DNA from: Paenibacillus_I sp035510375
GTDB lineage: Bacteria > Bacillota > Bacilli > Paenibacillales > Paenibacillaceae
Direction: 5' to 3' (one strand)
Assembly (NCBI RefSeq): GCF_035510375.1
Contig: NZ_DATKHG010000015.1
DNA length: 64,000 nt
Part shown: in pieces, positions 31,345 to 39,344 of the stretch
Layout of the letters: each line of letters opens with the position of its first letter
Numbering within the stretch: position 1 is the stretch's first letter
Translations under genes and position numbers: made by a program
Notes under the pieces: generated by a model
Seen by the model: only the letters and a program-made list of their open reading frames with translations
Told to the model about the DNA's origin: nothing
Databases searched by the model: none

Positions 31345-33696
31345 ATGGCTTCAAGTTGTTGCAATCATGACCAGAAACAAAATCATAGCCATACGGAAAA
31401 AAGCTGTTGCGGCCACGAGCAGCACGAGCACCACGATCATCCCCATCATGGGCACAATCATGACCACGGTGACGGTCACCATCAGCCGTCCCGGTTTACA
31501 AGCCAAACGGCCTCGTTAACCGGGCTCCATTGCGGAGATTGCGCGACCAAACTGGAAAAGGTGATTTCCCGGATCGATGGGGTCAGCCAGATCGATGTCA
31601 ATTTTGCGACCTCGAAAATGAGCGTCGGGTATGACGAAGCCAAAACGGATTTCCACACGATTGTGGCAAGCGTCCGGAAACTGGGCTACGATGTTGCCCA
31701 AACGGAAGAAAAAGAGGGGTCTGCCCGGCTGCAAGCGGAGCAGCCGTTCTGGAAGAGAAACAATAAGGCGCTCACTACCGCCAGTTCCGGTGTGCTGTTT
31801 CTGCTGGCCTGGATTCCTTCCCTTATGGGGATGATGGAGGAGTCGACCGCGGCTGTCTTATACGCGGCGGCAATCGTGATCGGCGGCTACCGGATCGCCA
31901 AAAGCGGTATCTACGGGTTGCGTTCCCGGACCGTCGGCATGGATTTCCTGATGACGATCGCTGCCGTCGGAGCAGCAGTCATCGGGCAATGGGGAGAAGG
32001 GGCCGCCGTGGTGTTCCTGTTCGCTTTGGGTGAAACGCTCGAAGCCTATACGATGGACAGAACAAGAAACTCGATTCGCTCGCTCATGGATTTGGCGCCG
32101 AACACGGCTACCGTGCGCAGATCCGGGCAGACGACGATGACGCTTCCGGTGGAGCAGATTGCGGTCGGAGACATCATGCTGGTCAAGCCGGGTGAAAAAA
32201 TCGCAATGGACGGCAAGATCGCCAAAGGCTATTCCGCCATTAACCAGGCTCCGATTACGGGTGAATCGATTCCCGTGGAGAAGGGGGCAGGTGACGATGT
32301 GTTCGCCGGAACCATCAACCAGCAAGGCGCTCTGGAGATCGAAGTGACGAAGCTGTCGAAGGACAACACGCTCTCCCGGATTATTCACCTTGTCGAGGAG
32401 GCGCAGGCGCAGAAAGCGCCGTCCCAACGCTTCGTCGACGTGTTCTCCAAATACTATACCCCTGCCGTCATTGCGGTGGCGGTCGGAATTGCGACCATTC
32501 CGACGCTGATGTTCGGTCAGCCTTTCGACATCTGGTTCTACCGGGCGCTCATGCTGCTGGTCGTTTCGTGCCCATGCGCACTGGTCATTTCCACGCCTGT
32601 ATCGATTGTTTCGGCGATCGGCAATGCCGCAAGAAACGGAATCCTGATCAAAGGCGGCGCGCATCTGGAACGGCTCGGCGCAATCACAGCCGTCGCGTTC
32701 GACAAGACCGGAACTTTGACTGCCGGGGTGCCGCAGGTCGAAGAAGTCATTCCGCTCAGTGGAAGCAGCTCTTCCGAAGTATTGGCCATCGCCGCAAGCG
32801 TGGAAGCCATGTCCGAACATCCGGTAGCGGAAGCCATTGTGCGCAAGGCAAGGCAAGAAGGAATCGGCATCCCCGAATGCTCGGACTTCACCTCCGTAAC
32901 CGGAAAAGGCGCACAGGCGGAAATTGACGGAACGGTATACCACATCGGCAATCCGCGCTGGTTCCGCGACGATCTGGGCGCTTCTCTCGGCTTGATTCAG
33001 GAACAAATCGACCGCCTCCAGGAAAAAGGCCAGACCGTGATGGTTCTCGGCACGAAGGAGCAGGTGATGGCGATTATTACGGTCGCCGATGAAATCAGGG
33101 CGAACAGCAAGGCTGCGATCAAGGAACTGCAAGCGGTCGGCATGAAGAAGATCGTCATGCTTACCGGGGATAACCAGGGCACGGCCAAGGCGGTCGCCGC
33201 CAAGCTCGGAGGCATCGACTACCGGGCGGAATTGCTTCCCCAGGATAAAGTGTCGTCCATTAAAGAGCTGATGGAACAGGAGAAAGGCGTGGCGATGGTC
33301 GGGGACGGCGTGAATGATGCCCCTGCGCTTGCCGTTTCGACGGTCGGAATCGCCATGGGCGCCGCGGGTACGGATACCGCGCTGGAAACGGCGGATGTCG
33401 CTTTAATGGCCGACGACCTTTCCAAGCTGCCTTATGCCGCCCGCTTAAGCCGCCGCGCACTGCGCATTATTAAACAAAATATCGCGTTTTCGCTGCTCGT
33501 GAAAGCTGTCTTTATGGCCCTGATTTTCATGGGTTGGTCCACGCTGTGGATGGCGGTATTGGCCGATACCGGCAGTTCGCTGCTTGTCATTGCCAACGGC
33601 ATGCGTTTGCTGCGGACGCAACGAAATCCGCGTAACCGGCAAGAAACAGAGGGAAGCCGGCCCGCCGGAAGATCCGCACAGCATGCCGCGAGATAA
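31345..33696 (+). CDS. cadA: Zn/Cd/Pb-exporting P1B-type ATPase (CadA/ZntA-like)
   Basis: 783 residues. The first 50 residues are a His/Cys-rich metal-binding tail (SCCNHDQKQNHSHTEKSCCG and many HxH). One HMA domain follows (GLHCGDCATKLEKV near 60). The core has the CPC motif at 409-411, the phosphorylated Asp453 in DKTGTLTAG, HP in SEHPVAEAI and GDGVNDAPALAVSTVGIAMG. The last TM holds the Lys/Asp-type residues of Zn/Cd pumps (VKAVFMALIFMG, LADTGSSLLV) rather than the Cu type. GGAAGGAGGAAG is the ribosome site. The ZIP gene is divergent and a CDF exporter follows. Confidence 0.92.
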   Translation: MASSCCNHDQKQNHSHTEKSCCGHEQHEHHDHPHHGHNHDHGDGHHQPSRFTSQTASLTGLHCGDCATKLEKVISRIDGVSQIDVNFATSKMSVGYDEAKTDFHTIVASVRKLGYDVAQTEEKEGSARLQAEQPFWKRNNKALTTASSGVLFLLAWIPSLMGMMEESTAAVLYAAAIVIGGYRIAKSGIYGLRSRTVGMDFLMTIAAVGAAVIGQWGEGAAVVFLFALGETLEAYTMDRTRNSIRSLMDLAPNTATVRRSGQTTMTLPVEQIAVGDIMLVKPGEKIAMDGKIAKGYSAINQAPITGESIPVEKGAGDDVFAGTINQQGALEIEVTKLSKDNTLSRIIHLVEEAQAQKAPSQRFVDVFSKYYTPAVIAVAVGIATIPTLMFGQPFDIWFYRALMLLVVSCPCALVISTPVSIVSAIGNAARNGILIKGGAHLERLGAITAVAFDKTGTLTAGVPQVEEVIPLSGSSSSEVLAIAASVEAMSEHPVAEAIVRKARQEGIGIPECSDFTSVTGKGAQAEIDGTVYHIGNPRWFRDDLGASLGLIQEQIDRLQEKGQTVMVLGTKEQVMAIITVADEIRANSKAAIKELQAVGMKKIVMLTGDNQGTAKAVAAKLGGIDYRAELLPQDKVSSIKELMEQEKGVAMVGDGVNDAPALAVSTVGIAMGAAGTDTALETADVALMADDLSKLPYAARLSRRALRIIKQNIAFSLLVKAVFMALIFMGWSTLWMAVLADTGSSLLVIANGMRLLRTQRNPRNRQETEGSRPAGRSAQHAAR

Positions 33697-33703
33697 TGGA
33701 AGG

Positions 33704-33736
33704 CCCCTGCAAAATGTTGAATTGCAGGGGTTTTTA
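33704..33736 (+). terminator. rho-independent terminator after cadA
   Basis: CCCCTGCAA pairs with TTGCAGGGG around ATGTTGAA-type loop sequence, followed by TTTTTATT. Confidence 0.88.
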
Positions 33737-33846
33737 TTACGATAAAAGAAGGTATTATCCATTTGAACCAGGGAATCCTGTGGACAGCGTTAGTGACAAT
33801 AGCCGTTGCAAACACCTCATTAAAACCAAAAAAGGGGCTGAAATAT

Positions 33847-34836
33847 ATGGGCCGGAAAAGCAATCCGAATCATGCAAACCATTCCCATGCCGACGGTCAT
33901 TCGCATGATCACGACCATTCTCATTCTCGGGGCCATTTGCATGGCCCCGGCCACTCCCACAACCACGGGAAAAACGCGAATAAGCAGGCGTTGAAGCTTT
34001 CATTTTTTATTATCACCGCGTATATGATTGTCGAAGCGATCGGAGGCTTTATCACTAACAGCCTTGCCTTGATTTCCGATGCCGGCCACATGTTCAGCGA
34101 TGCAACCGCGCTCGGATTAAGCTATGCGGCGATGGCGCTCGGGGAGCGGAAGGCCAGCGAGTTCAAAACGTTCGGCTACAAACGGTTTGAGGTTTTGGCC
34201 GCGTTTATCAACGGTCTTACCTTGATAGGAATTTCTCTGTACATATTCTGGGAAGCGTACAGACGTTTTTCCGAGCCGCCTGAAGTGATGAGCTCGGGAA
34301 TGATCATTATCGCCTCGATCGGCTTGCTGGTTAATATCATTGCAGCCTATATTCTGATGAAGGGCGACAGATCCGAGAACCTTAACATCAGGAGCGCCTT
34401 TCTGCATGTTATCGGGGATTTGCTCGGTTCCGTCGGAGCGATCGCGGCAGCTTTGCTGATTATGTTTTTCGGATGGGACCTGGCGGATCCTATCGCCAGT
34501 GTGCTCGTAGCCATCCTGATCATCATCAGCGCCTACCGGGTGACGAGGGATTCGATTCACATCCTGATGGAAGGCGCCCCGTCCCATATCCATGTCGCCG
34601 AAGTTCGTGTTAGGCTCGGTTCCATACCGAATGTAATCGAGGTTCATGATCTTCACATCTGGGCGATCTCTTCCGATATCCCATCCCTTAGCTGCCATAT
34701 CGTCGTGAACGACATGCAAAGCGGCACGATGGTGATGAAGGAGGCCAAAAAAATATTGGAGGATCAATTCAAAATCAAACATACGACGATCCAAATCGAT
34801 ACGCCGGAGACAGAGTGCGATATCGAGGATCACTGA
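33847..34836 (+). CDS. czcD: CDF cation exporter (CzcD/ZitB-like)
   Basis: 329 residues from ATG 33847; an earlier in-frame start at 33763 overlaps the terminator and lacks a ribosome site. The N-terminal 40 residues are His-rich (HANHSHADGHSHDHDHSHS). Six TM helices carry the transport-site motifs SDAGHMFSDATALG (TM2) and HVIGDLLGSVGA (TM5), the HD-HD tetrahedral Zn2+ site. The C-terminal domain has EVHDLHIWAIS. It exports Zn2+, Cd2+ or Co2+ in exchange for protons. A CDF remnant at 28445 shows that a second copy was once present. Confidence 0.93.
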   Translation: MGRKSNPNHANHSHADGHSHDHDHSHSRGHLHGPGHSHNHGKNANKQALKLSFFIITAYMIVEAIGGFITNSLALISDAGHMFSDATALGLSYAAMALGERKASEFKTFGYKRFEVLAAFINGLTLIGISLYIFWEAYRRFSEPPEVMSSGMIIIASIGLLVNIIAAYILMKGDRSENLNIRSAFLHVIGDLLGSVGAIAAALLIMFFGWDLADPIASVLVAILIIISAYRVTRDSIHILMEGAPSHIHVAEVRVRLGSIPNVIEVHDLHIWAISSDIPSLSCHIVVNDMQSGTMVMKEAKKILEDQFKIKHTTIQIDTPETECDIEDH

Positions 34837-34874
34837 ATAAAGCTGACGCTTGTTGAATTCATAAGTTCCACACA

Positions 34875-34911
34875 ATTTTTTCATGGTTTGAACAAACCTT
34901 TGGTATACACT
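34875..34911 (+). promoter_or_regulatory. island promoter element, copy C
   Basis: ATTTTTTCA (34875-34883) and GTTTGAACA (34886-34894) are 11 bp apart. TTGAAC is followed after 12 bp by TACACT (34906-34911). AACAAACCTTTGG is identical to copy A. It precedes the SHOCT-methyltransferase-Met-rich genes and perhaps the two-component system. Confidence 0.65.
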
Positions 34912-34949
34912 AATAAGTAATCCGGCATTGATAATGGGAGGTTACAGGT

Positions 34950-35165
34950 ATGATGAACATGTTTGGCTGGGCCGTGGCGTGGAACATGATTTTTTGGGTT
35001 TTGATCATCGGATTGGTGATATACGGGGTCTTGCTGCTTCTGACCAATTCTTTCGCCAAAAAGGAAGATCCGGCGCTTCAAGTGCTGAAGGAACGGTTCG
35101 CCCGCGGGGAAATCAGCGAAGAAGAGTTTCACCAGAAAAAATCGGTTTTGTCGCAAACGCGATGA
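34950..35165 (+). CDS. SHOCT-domain membrane mini-protein
   Basis: 71 residues. One TM helix (about 10-34, WNMIFWVLIIGLVIYGVLLL) precedes a cytoplasmic tail with the SHOCT motif LKERFARGEISEEEFHQKK. ATGGGAGGTTA is the ribosome site. It is first behind promoter element C and shares four bases (ATGA) with the methyltransferase gene. It is the membrane counterpart of the soluble SHOCT protein at 23055, which also stands behind this element. The function is unknown. Confidence 0.82.
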   Translation: MMNMFGWAVAWNMIFWVLIIGLVIYGVLLLLTNSFAKKEDPALQVLKERFARGEISEEEFHQKKSVLSQTR

Positions 35166-35770
35166 CTACATTTTTCACAAAATATTATGATGCGCTCATG
35201 GGGCCGCTGGAACGCGGGAGCTTCGGCCCCATTCGCCGCAGTCTGATCGCCGGGGTCCAAGGCCGCGTGCTCGAAATAGGCTCCGGAACCGGCATCAATT
35301 TTCCCTATTACGATACTGCCGCGCAAGTCACCGCCGTGGAGCCCGACTCTTCGATGCGCGCACAATCGCTCCCCCGGGCGGCGAAGGCGCGTGCGGCAAT
35401 CTCCGTGCTCCCGGGTGATGCGGAGCGTCTTCCTTTCCCCGACAACGTTTTTGATTTGGTGGTCGCAACCTTGGTGATGTGCACCATTCCGGATCCGGTC
35501 AAAGCGCTGGCGGAAATCCGCCGCGTGTGCAAGCCGGAAGGACAGGTGCTATTTTTCGAACATGTGCGGGTAAACCGTTCTTTCCTGGGAACCCTGCAAG
35601 ATTGGCTGACGCCGGTTTGGAAACGGATTTGCGACGGCTGTCATCTAAACCGGAACACCTTGCAGCTGATCGAGAATTCCGGTCTTGCCGTCCTGTCCAT
35701 CGAGCGCTATTACAAGGACATCTTTCTCGTCGCGAAAGCGGTCAACCGAAAGGTCGTAAACAAGAGGTGA
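35162..35770 (+). CDS. class I SAM-dependent methyltransferase (UbiE/METTL7-like)
   Basis: 202 residues from ATG 35162. Motif I is VLEIGSGTGINFPYY near residue 39; the acidic VEPDSSM motif and GDAERLPFPDNVFDLVVATLVM follow. HVRVNRSFLGTLQDWLTPVWKRICDGCHLNR is a stretch seen in METTL7-like or phospholipid/quinone methyltransferases. The ATG overlaps the SHOCT stop. In this envelope-centred operon a lipid or a soft-metal/thiol substrate is conceivable, but the substrate cannot be read from sequence. Confidence 0.85.
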   Translation: MTTFFTKYYDALMGPLERGSFGPIRRSLIAGVQGRVLEIGSGTGINFPYYDTAAQVTAVEPDSSMRAQSLPRAAKARAAISVLPGDAERLPFPDNVFDLVVATLVMCTIPDPVKALAEIRRVCKPEGQVLFFEHVRVNRSFLGTLQDWLTPVWKRICDGCHLNRNTLQLIENSGLAVLSIERYYKDIFLVAKAVNRKVVNKR

Positions 35771-35776
35771 ACGACA

Positions 35777-36205
35777 ATGAAAAACGGCTGGTTAACACTT
35801 GCCGGGTTCTCGTTAGCGGGTATCGCTGGGTTCGGGCTGCTGAAAATCCTGTTCCGGAGATTGTTTGACGATCCATTCTCCACGCAGGCCAACACCGCAT
35901 CGGGTCCGATGGATTCCGCAGCGGGCGGCTTCGCTTCCGGTGTTATGGGGGGCGGCATGGATATACTGGGCGGCCGAATGGGCCCGGGCATGATGAACGG
36001 CGGTATGGGGCCCGGAGCCGGCATGATGAATGGCGGAGAAACGGCCGTGGCGGACGGCGGAGCGACGGGAGAAACGTTTGTTTCCTTTCTCGGTTCCTAC
36101 TTCAGCTTTGGACTGACGCTTATGCTCGTCCTGGCGGTACTCGGTTTTCTGGCCGGGATCGTCGGTTTTGCCATAAGCCGCTCGGGCAACACCCGCTTGC
36201 GGTAA
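35777..36205 (+). CDS. Gly/Met-rich two-TM membrane protein
   Basis: 142 residues. An N-terminal TM helix (about 5-25) is followed by an extracytoplasmic Gly/Met-rich loop (GGFASGVMGGGMDILGG, GRMGPGMMNGGMGPGAGMMN). A second TM helix lies at about 113-135. Methionine-rich loops of this kind bind Cu(I) or Ag(I) in several envelope proteins; here that is inference from composition and context. It follows the methyltransferase by 6 bp with GAGGTGA-type spacing. The adjacent two-component system is consistent with a sensing or storage role. Confidence 0.7.
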   Translation: MKNGWLTLAGFSLAGIAGFGLLKILFRRLFDDPFSTQANTASGPMDSAAGGFASGVMGGGMDILGGRMGPGMMNGGMGPGAGMMNGGETAVADGGATGETFVSFLGSYFSFGLTLMLVLAVLGFLAGIVGFAISRSGNTRLR

Positions 36206-36234
36206 GCAGGCGGGTGACGACCCGCTGCATTTTC
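36206..36234 (+). terminator. hairpin between Met-rich gene and two-component system
   Basis: GCAGGCGGGT pairs with ACCCGCTGC across GACG with one bulge, followed by ATTTTCC. It may partly terminate transcription from element C, so that the regulator genes are read at a lower level. Confidence 0.5.
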
Positions 36235-36288
36235 CAGTACAATGAAAGGTAGCGGCTGGGGCCGAACTCACGGATCGAAGGAGCGCCT

Positions 36289-36996
36289 ATGCAAAAAATA
36301 CACGTGCTTGTCGTCGACGATGAGTGGACGATTCGAAATCTTTTGCGCATATACCTGAGCAAGAGCGGCTTTCAGGTGTCGGAAGCCGGCAACGGCCATG
36401 AGGCGCTTGCGCTCACGGGTCGACAGCGATTCGATTTAATTCTGCTGGACGTTATGATGCCCGATATGGACGGGTGGGAAGTGTGCAAACGAATCCGTCA
36501 AACGAGCCAAATCCCTATTTTGATGCTGACGGCGCGAACGGAGACCAAAGACAAGGTGCAGGGCCTGAATCTCGGTGCCGACGATTATGTGGTGAAGCCA
36601 TTCGAACCGGAGGAGTTGATCGCCCGTGTTTTTGCCCTATTGCGGCGTACGAGCATGGCGGATCCCGCGGCGGCGCTTCCCAACACGATCGTCTACAAGG
36701 AAATGCAAATCGATTCCGATGCCAGACAGGTGACCGTCAACGATCGGCCCGTTGAGCTCACCCCGAAAGAGTTCGACCTTCTGCGCTTTCTGGCTCAGCA
36801 TCCGAACCGCGCATTTACACGCGAAGGGTGTTTGGAGCAAGTGTGGGGCCACGATTATTTTGGGGATACCCGCACCGTGGACACGCATGTGAAAAATGTG
36901 CGGGAAAAATTGCGCGCCGCGGGGCTGTCTTATGTTCCGATCCAAACGGTATGGGGCGTCGGCTATAAATTTCAAGCGGCAGAGGATCATAAATGA
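36289..36996 (+). CDS. OmpR/PhoB-family response regulator
   Basis: 235 residues. The receiver domain (1-120) has VVDDEWTIRNLL, the phospho-acceptor Asp54 in LILLDVMMPDMDG, the Thr of MLTART and the Lys of VVKPFEPEEL. The winged-helix domain (about 138-232) has ELTPKEFDLLRFLAQHPN, the recognition region YFGDTRTVDTHVKNVREKLR and WGVGYKF. GAAGGAG is the ribosome site. Its stop overlaps the kinase start (ATGA). Paralogues in copper islands respond to metals. It is the best candidate to bind the tandem TTTTGAACA boxes of the island promoters, since OmpR-family proteins bind direct repeats with a 10-11 bp period. Confidence 0.93.
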   Translation: MQKIHVLVVDDEWTIRNLLRIYLSKSGFQVSEAGNGHEALALTGRQRFDLILLDVMMPDMDGWEVCKRIRQTSQIPILMLTARTETKDKVQGLNLGADDYVVKPFEPEELIARVFALLRRTSMADPAAALPNTIVYKEMQIDSDARQVTVNDRPVELTPKEFDLLRFLAQHPNRAFTREGCLEQVWGHDYFGDTRTVDTHVKNVREKLRAAGLSYVPIQTVWGVGYKFQAAEDHK

Positions 36997-38399
36997 ACGC
37001 GAATCGGATTGTCGTCAAATTGGGCGTTACGATCTTTTCGCTCTTTTTGGTTGTACTCTTTCCTATGGGCTTTGTGATCAATCAAATTTTTTCGGGCTTC
37101 TATTACAGTCAGGTGCAGAAGCAGATCGAACAGCTGGCTTCGCGATACGCAGCGGAAATTTCCGCCAGCACGAGCTCCATGACGGTCACTATGATTGAAA
37201 TGATGTCTGCGTTTGCGGACGTTAAATCGCTTGTCGTCGACGCCGAAGGACAAATTGTGGCCAACTCCGGCGTTTCGTGGAGACCGCTCAACTCGCTTAT
37301 TCCCAAGGAAGAAATGAATCGGCTGGCGAGCGCAAAAGCGGTTCAAATCGAAATGGTTGATCCTGTCTCCCAAGAAAGATTCGTTGCCTCGGGACAACCC
37401 ATCGTTTCCGAAGGCCGGTTTTACGGCGCCGTCTATGTCCTCTCCTCCGTGGATGTCATCGATCGATCCCTGCAAAAGGTGAGGGGATCTTTGATCCTTT
37501 CCGGCGTAGGAGCCTTTTTTCTCGCGCTGGGGCTTATATTCGTGCTCTCCAGAAAACTGTCGGAGCCGCTCGTGCGGATGGAGAAGGCAACTCGCCGGAT
37601 TGCCAAAGGGGAGCTTGATACCCGGGTGGATATCCCTTCGAACGATGAAATCGGATCTTTGGCCAAAGCCATCAACGATCTTGCCGTTGACCTGCAGCGG
37701 TACCGCGATACGCGAAGCGAGTTTTTCTCCAATATATCCCACGATCTCCGGACACCGATGACTAATCTGGAAGGCTACGCCAACGTGCTGCGGGAAGGGT
37801 TGTACGAATCGGAAGAAGAGAAGCATAAGTATTTGGACATTATCCATGACGAGTCGAAACGGTTAACCCATTTGATTCAGGATTTATTTGAGTTGTCGAA
37901 AATGGAGGAAGGCAAAATCAGCCTGCAAATGGAATGGATCGATTTGACCGAAGTCGTGGAACTTGCGATCCGCAAAGTGGAGCCGAAAGCCAAACATAAA
38001 AAACTCGTCATTCGCGCGGATATGCCGCAGCAGGTGCCATTTGTGTATGCCGACGGGCAGAGAATGCAGCAGGTGTTCATGAATTTGCTCGACAATGCCA
38101 TCCGTTACACGGAGTCCGGCTCGATCCTCGTTGAAATCACGCAAGCAGGACCCGGCAAAATCGTAACCGCGGTGGAGGACACCGGGATCGGCATTCCCGA
38201 GGAGGAACTGCCGTGGGTATTCGAACGATTTTACCGGGTGGAGAAATCGCGCTCCAGGGAACACGGAGGTACGGGATTGGGCCTTGCGATCGTGAAGCAG
38301 CTGGTCGAAATGCAGGGCGGAACGGTTCAGGTATCCAGCGTTCCCGGCAAAGGCACCCGTTTCGAGATCATACTTCCGATCGGAGGGGACAGCCCGTGA
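36993..38399 (+). CDS. membrane sensor histidine kinase (HAMP-HisKA-HATPase)
   Basis: 468 residues. TM1 (about 8-30), an extracytoplasmic sensor loop (about 31-163), and TM2 (about 164-185) precede HAMP (186-240). HisKA has ISHDLRTPMTNLEGY with phospho-acceptor His250. HATPase_c has an N-box NLLDNAIRYT, DTGIGIPEEELPWVFERFYRVE and GGTGLGLAIVKQLVE. The sensor loop contains no striking Met/His cluster. It is the cognate kinase of the overlapping regulator. A 69-residue membrane protein overlaps its stop. Confidence 0.93.
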   Translation: MNANRIVVKLGVTIFSLFLVVLFPMGFVINQIFSGFYYSQVQKQIEQLASRYAAEISASTSSMTVTMIEMMSAFADVKSLVVDAEGQIVANSGVSWRPLNSLIPKEEMNRLASAKAVQIEMVDPVSQERFVASGQPIVSEGRFYGAVYVLSSVDVIDRSLQKVRGSLILSGVGAFFLALGLIFVLSRKLSEPLVRMEKATRRIAKGELDTRVDIPSNDEIGSLAKAINDLAVDLQRYRDTRSEFFSNISHDLRTPMTNLEGYANVLREGLYESEEEKHKYLDIIHDESKRLTHLIQDLFELSKMEEGKISLQMEWIDLTEVVELAIRKVEPKAKHKKLVIRADMPQQVPFVYADGQRMQQVFMNLLDNAIRYTESGSILVEITQAGPGKIVTAVEDTGIGIPEEELPWVFERFYRVEKSRSREHGGTGLGLAIVKQLVEMQGGTVQVSSVPGKGTRFEIILPIGGDSP

Positions 38400-38605
38400 A
38401 GCGGAACGATTGGTTGCTGGCCATATTCCTTGTGATCGTCGGAGTGTCCTGTTTGGCGATGTCGGCGACAATTATCGTGAATCCTTCCGCTGTGCAAGCA
38501 TTTCTATACAACGTGCTGCTCATCTGTATCTGGATCGGCATCCCGGCCTTCATTGCCACGGTATTGTATCTGTTATGGAATCGAAACAAACGCGGCCGCA
38601 AATGA
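38396..38605 (+). CDS. small two-TM membrane protein linked to the kinase
   Basis: 69 residues from GTG 38396, which overlaps the kinase stop by four bases; GGAGGGG lies upstream inside the kinase gene. It has two TM helices (about 7-28 and 39-62) and a basic tail NRNKRGRK. The coupling suggests an accessory subunit of the two-component system. No family is recognised. Confidence 0.65.
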   Translation: MKRNDWLLAIFLVIVGVSCLAMSATIIVNPSAVQAFLYNVLLICIWIGIPAFIATVLYLLWNRNKRGRK

Positions 38606-38626
38606 ACATTTCATTGCTCCATCATA

Positions 38627-38663
38627 GAATCATCACGGTTTGAACACATCTGGCGGTTATGAT
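38627..38663 (+). promoter_or_regulatory. island promoter element, copy E
   Basis: GAATCATCA (38627-38635) and GTTTGAACA (38638-38646) are 11 bp apart, and TATGAT (38658-38663) follows TTGAAC after 12 bp. The first half-box is the weakest of the five. It precedes the Met-rich secreted protein. Confidence 0.6.
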
Positions 38664-38700
38664 GTTAGTGTAAACTCAGATATGAAGGAGGCAATCGACC

Positions 38701-39048
38701 ATGAAGAAAAAAAGAAATTTGCTCATCGTTTCGTTTGCGTTGGCGGCGGCATTGGTGGTCGGCCAAGCGGCGTTCGCATCCAATGACAAGGGCGGCGGAA
38801 CCGGCGGTACAGGCGGTACGGACAGCATGATGAACGGAAGCGGCAGCGGCGGTATGGACAGCATGATGAACGGAAACGATATGTCCGGCATGATGCAGAT
38901 GATGAACAACGAGGGCATGCAGAAAATGATGAATGCCATGAACACTCCCGAGGGCCAGGAAATGATGAATGCCTGCGGCACGTTTATGGAGACTAACGGT
39001 GACAAGGACAGCAATGTGAAGTCGCCGGCCGCACCGAAAACCAAATAA
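38701..39048 (+). CDS. secreted Met/Gly-rich protein, likely copper-binding
   Basis: 115 residues. A signal peptide (1-26, KKKRNLLIVSFALAA..., cleavage after AFA) is followed by a Gly/Thr/Ser-rich stretch. A repeat region dense in Met-Met-Asn (SMMNGSGSGGMDSMMNG, MSGMMQMMNNEGMQKMMNAM) comes next, with one Cys near residue 97. There is no anchor, so it is exported to the wall or medium. Methionine clusters favour Cu(I)/Ag(I). GAAGGAGGC is the ribosome site. It is alone behind element E, and terminators follow. Confidence 0.7.
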   Translation: MKKKRNLLIVSFALAAALVVGQAAFASNDKGGGTGGTGGTDSMMNGSGSGGMDSMMNGNDMSGMMQMMNNEGMQKMMNAMNTPEGQEMMNACGTFMETNGDKDSNVKSPAAPKTK

Positions 39049-39078
39049 ATTCCCTGACGATCGTCAGGAAATCAAGCG

Positions 39079-39108
39079 AGCGCTCCGAATGAGGAGCGCT
39101 TTCGTTTT
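39079..39108 (+). terminator. rho-independent terminator
   Basis: AGCGCTCC pairs with GGAGCGCT around GAATGA, followed by TTCGTTTT. An extra palindrome CCTGACGATCGTCAGG lies just upstream. Confidence 0.8.
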
Positions 39109-39114
39109 GCATGT

Positions 39115-39141
39115 GCGGAAGCTTGCCGCAAAATGGCCGGC
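39115..39141 (+). pseudogene. 3' tail fragment of a second Csp gene
   Basis: GCGGAAGCTTGCCGCAAAATGGCCGGC matches the last codons of the csp gene (22224-22250) with two differences, coding for AEACRKMAG. The rest of the gene is absent. It marks a duplication or deletion scar at the right edge of the metal island. Confidence 0.65.
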
Positions 39142-39176
39142 GCCGCGGTGCAAGCTGTACCGCGCAAGGCGCTCTT

Positions 39177-39222
39177 TCGCCCTCTGCTTGGCCTTCTTGG
39201 TCGGGCGGAGGGCGATTTTTTT
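39177..39222 (+). terminator. rho-independent terminator at island edge
   Basis: TCGCCCTC plus GC pairs with GC plus GAGGGCGA around a 16-base loop, followed by TTTTTTT. No gene precedes it in the present sequence except the csp relic. Confidence 0.75.
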
Positions 39223-39344
39223 GTGAAACCATGCTGCTTTTCCTCTTAATGGTGCCGGACTGACTCTGTGTTTCAACAGGTTTTTCGGTTCGTTTGTAGA
39301 AAGAGTATAGTATAGTGTAGAGACCGGTCGAAAGGAGACCAGAC

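Noticed and set aside
31858..33132. Long minus-strand frame (424 codons) inside cadA
   Set aside because: Antisense shadow; composition is typical of reverse-frame noise and no start site with ribosome signal exists.
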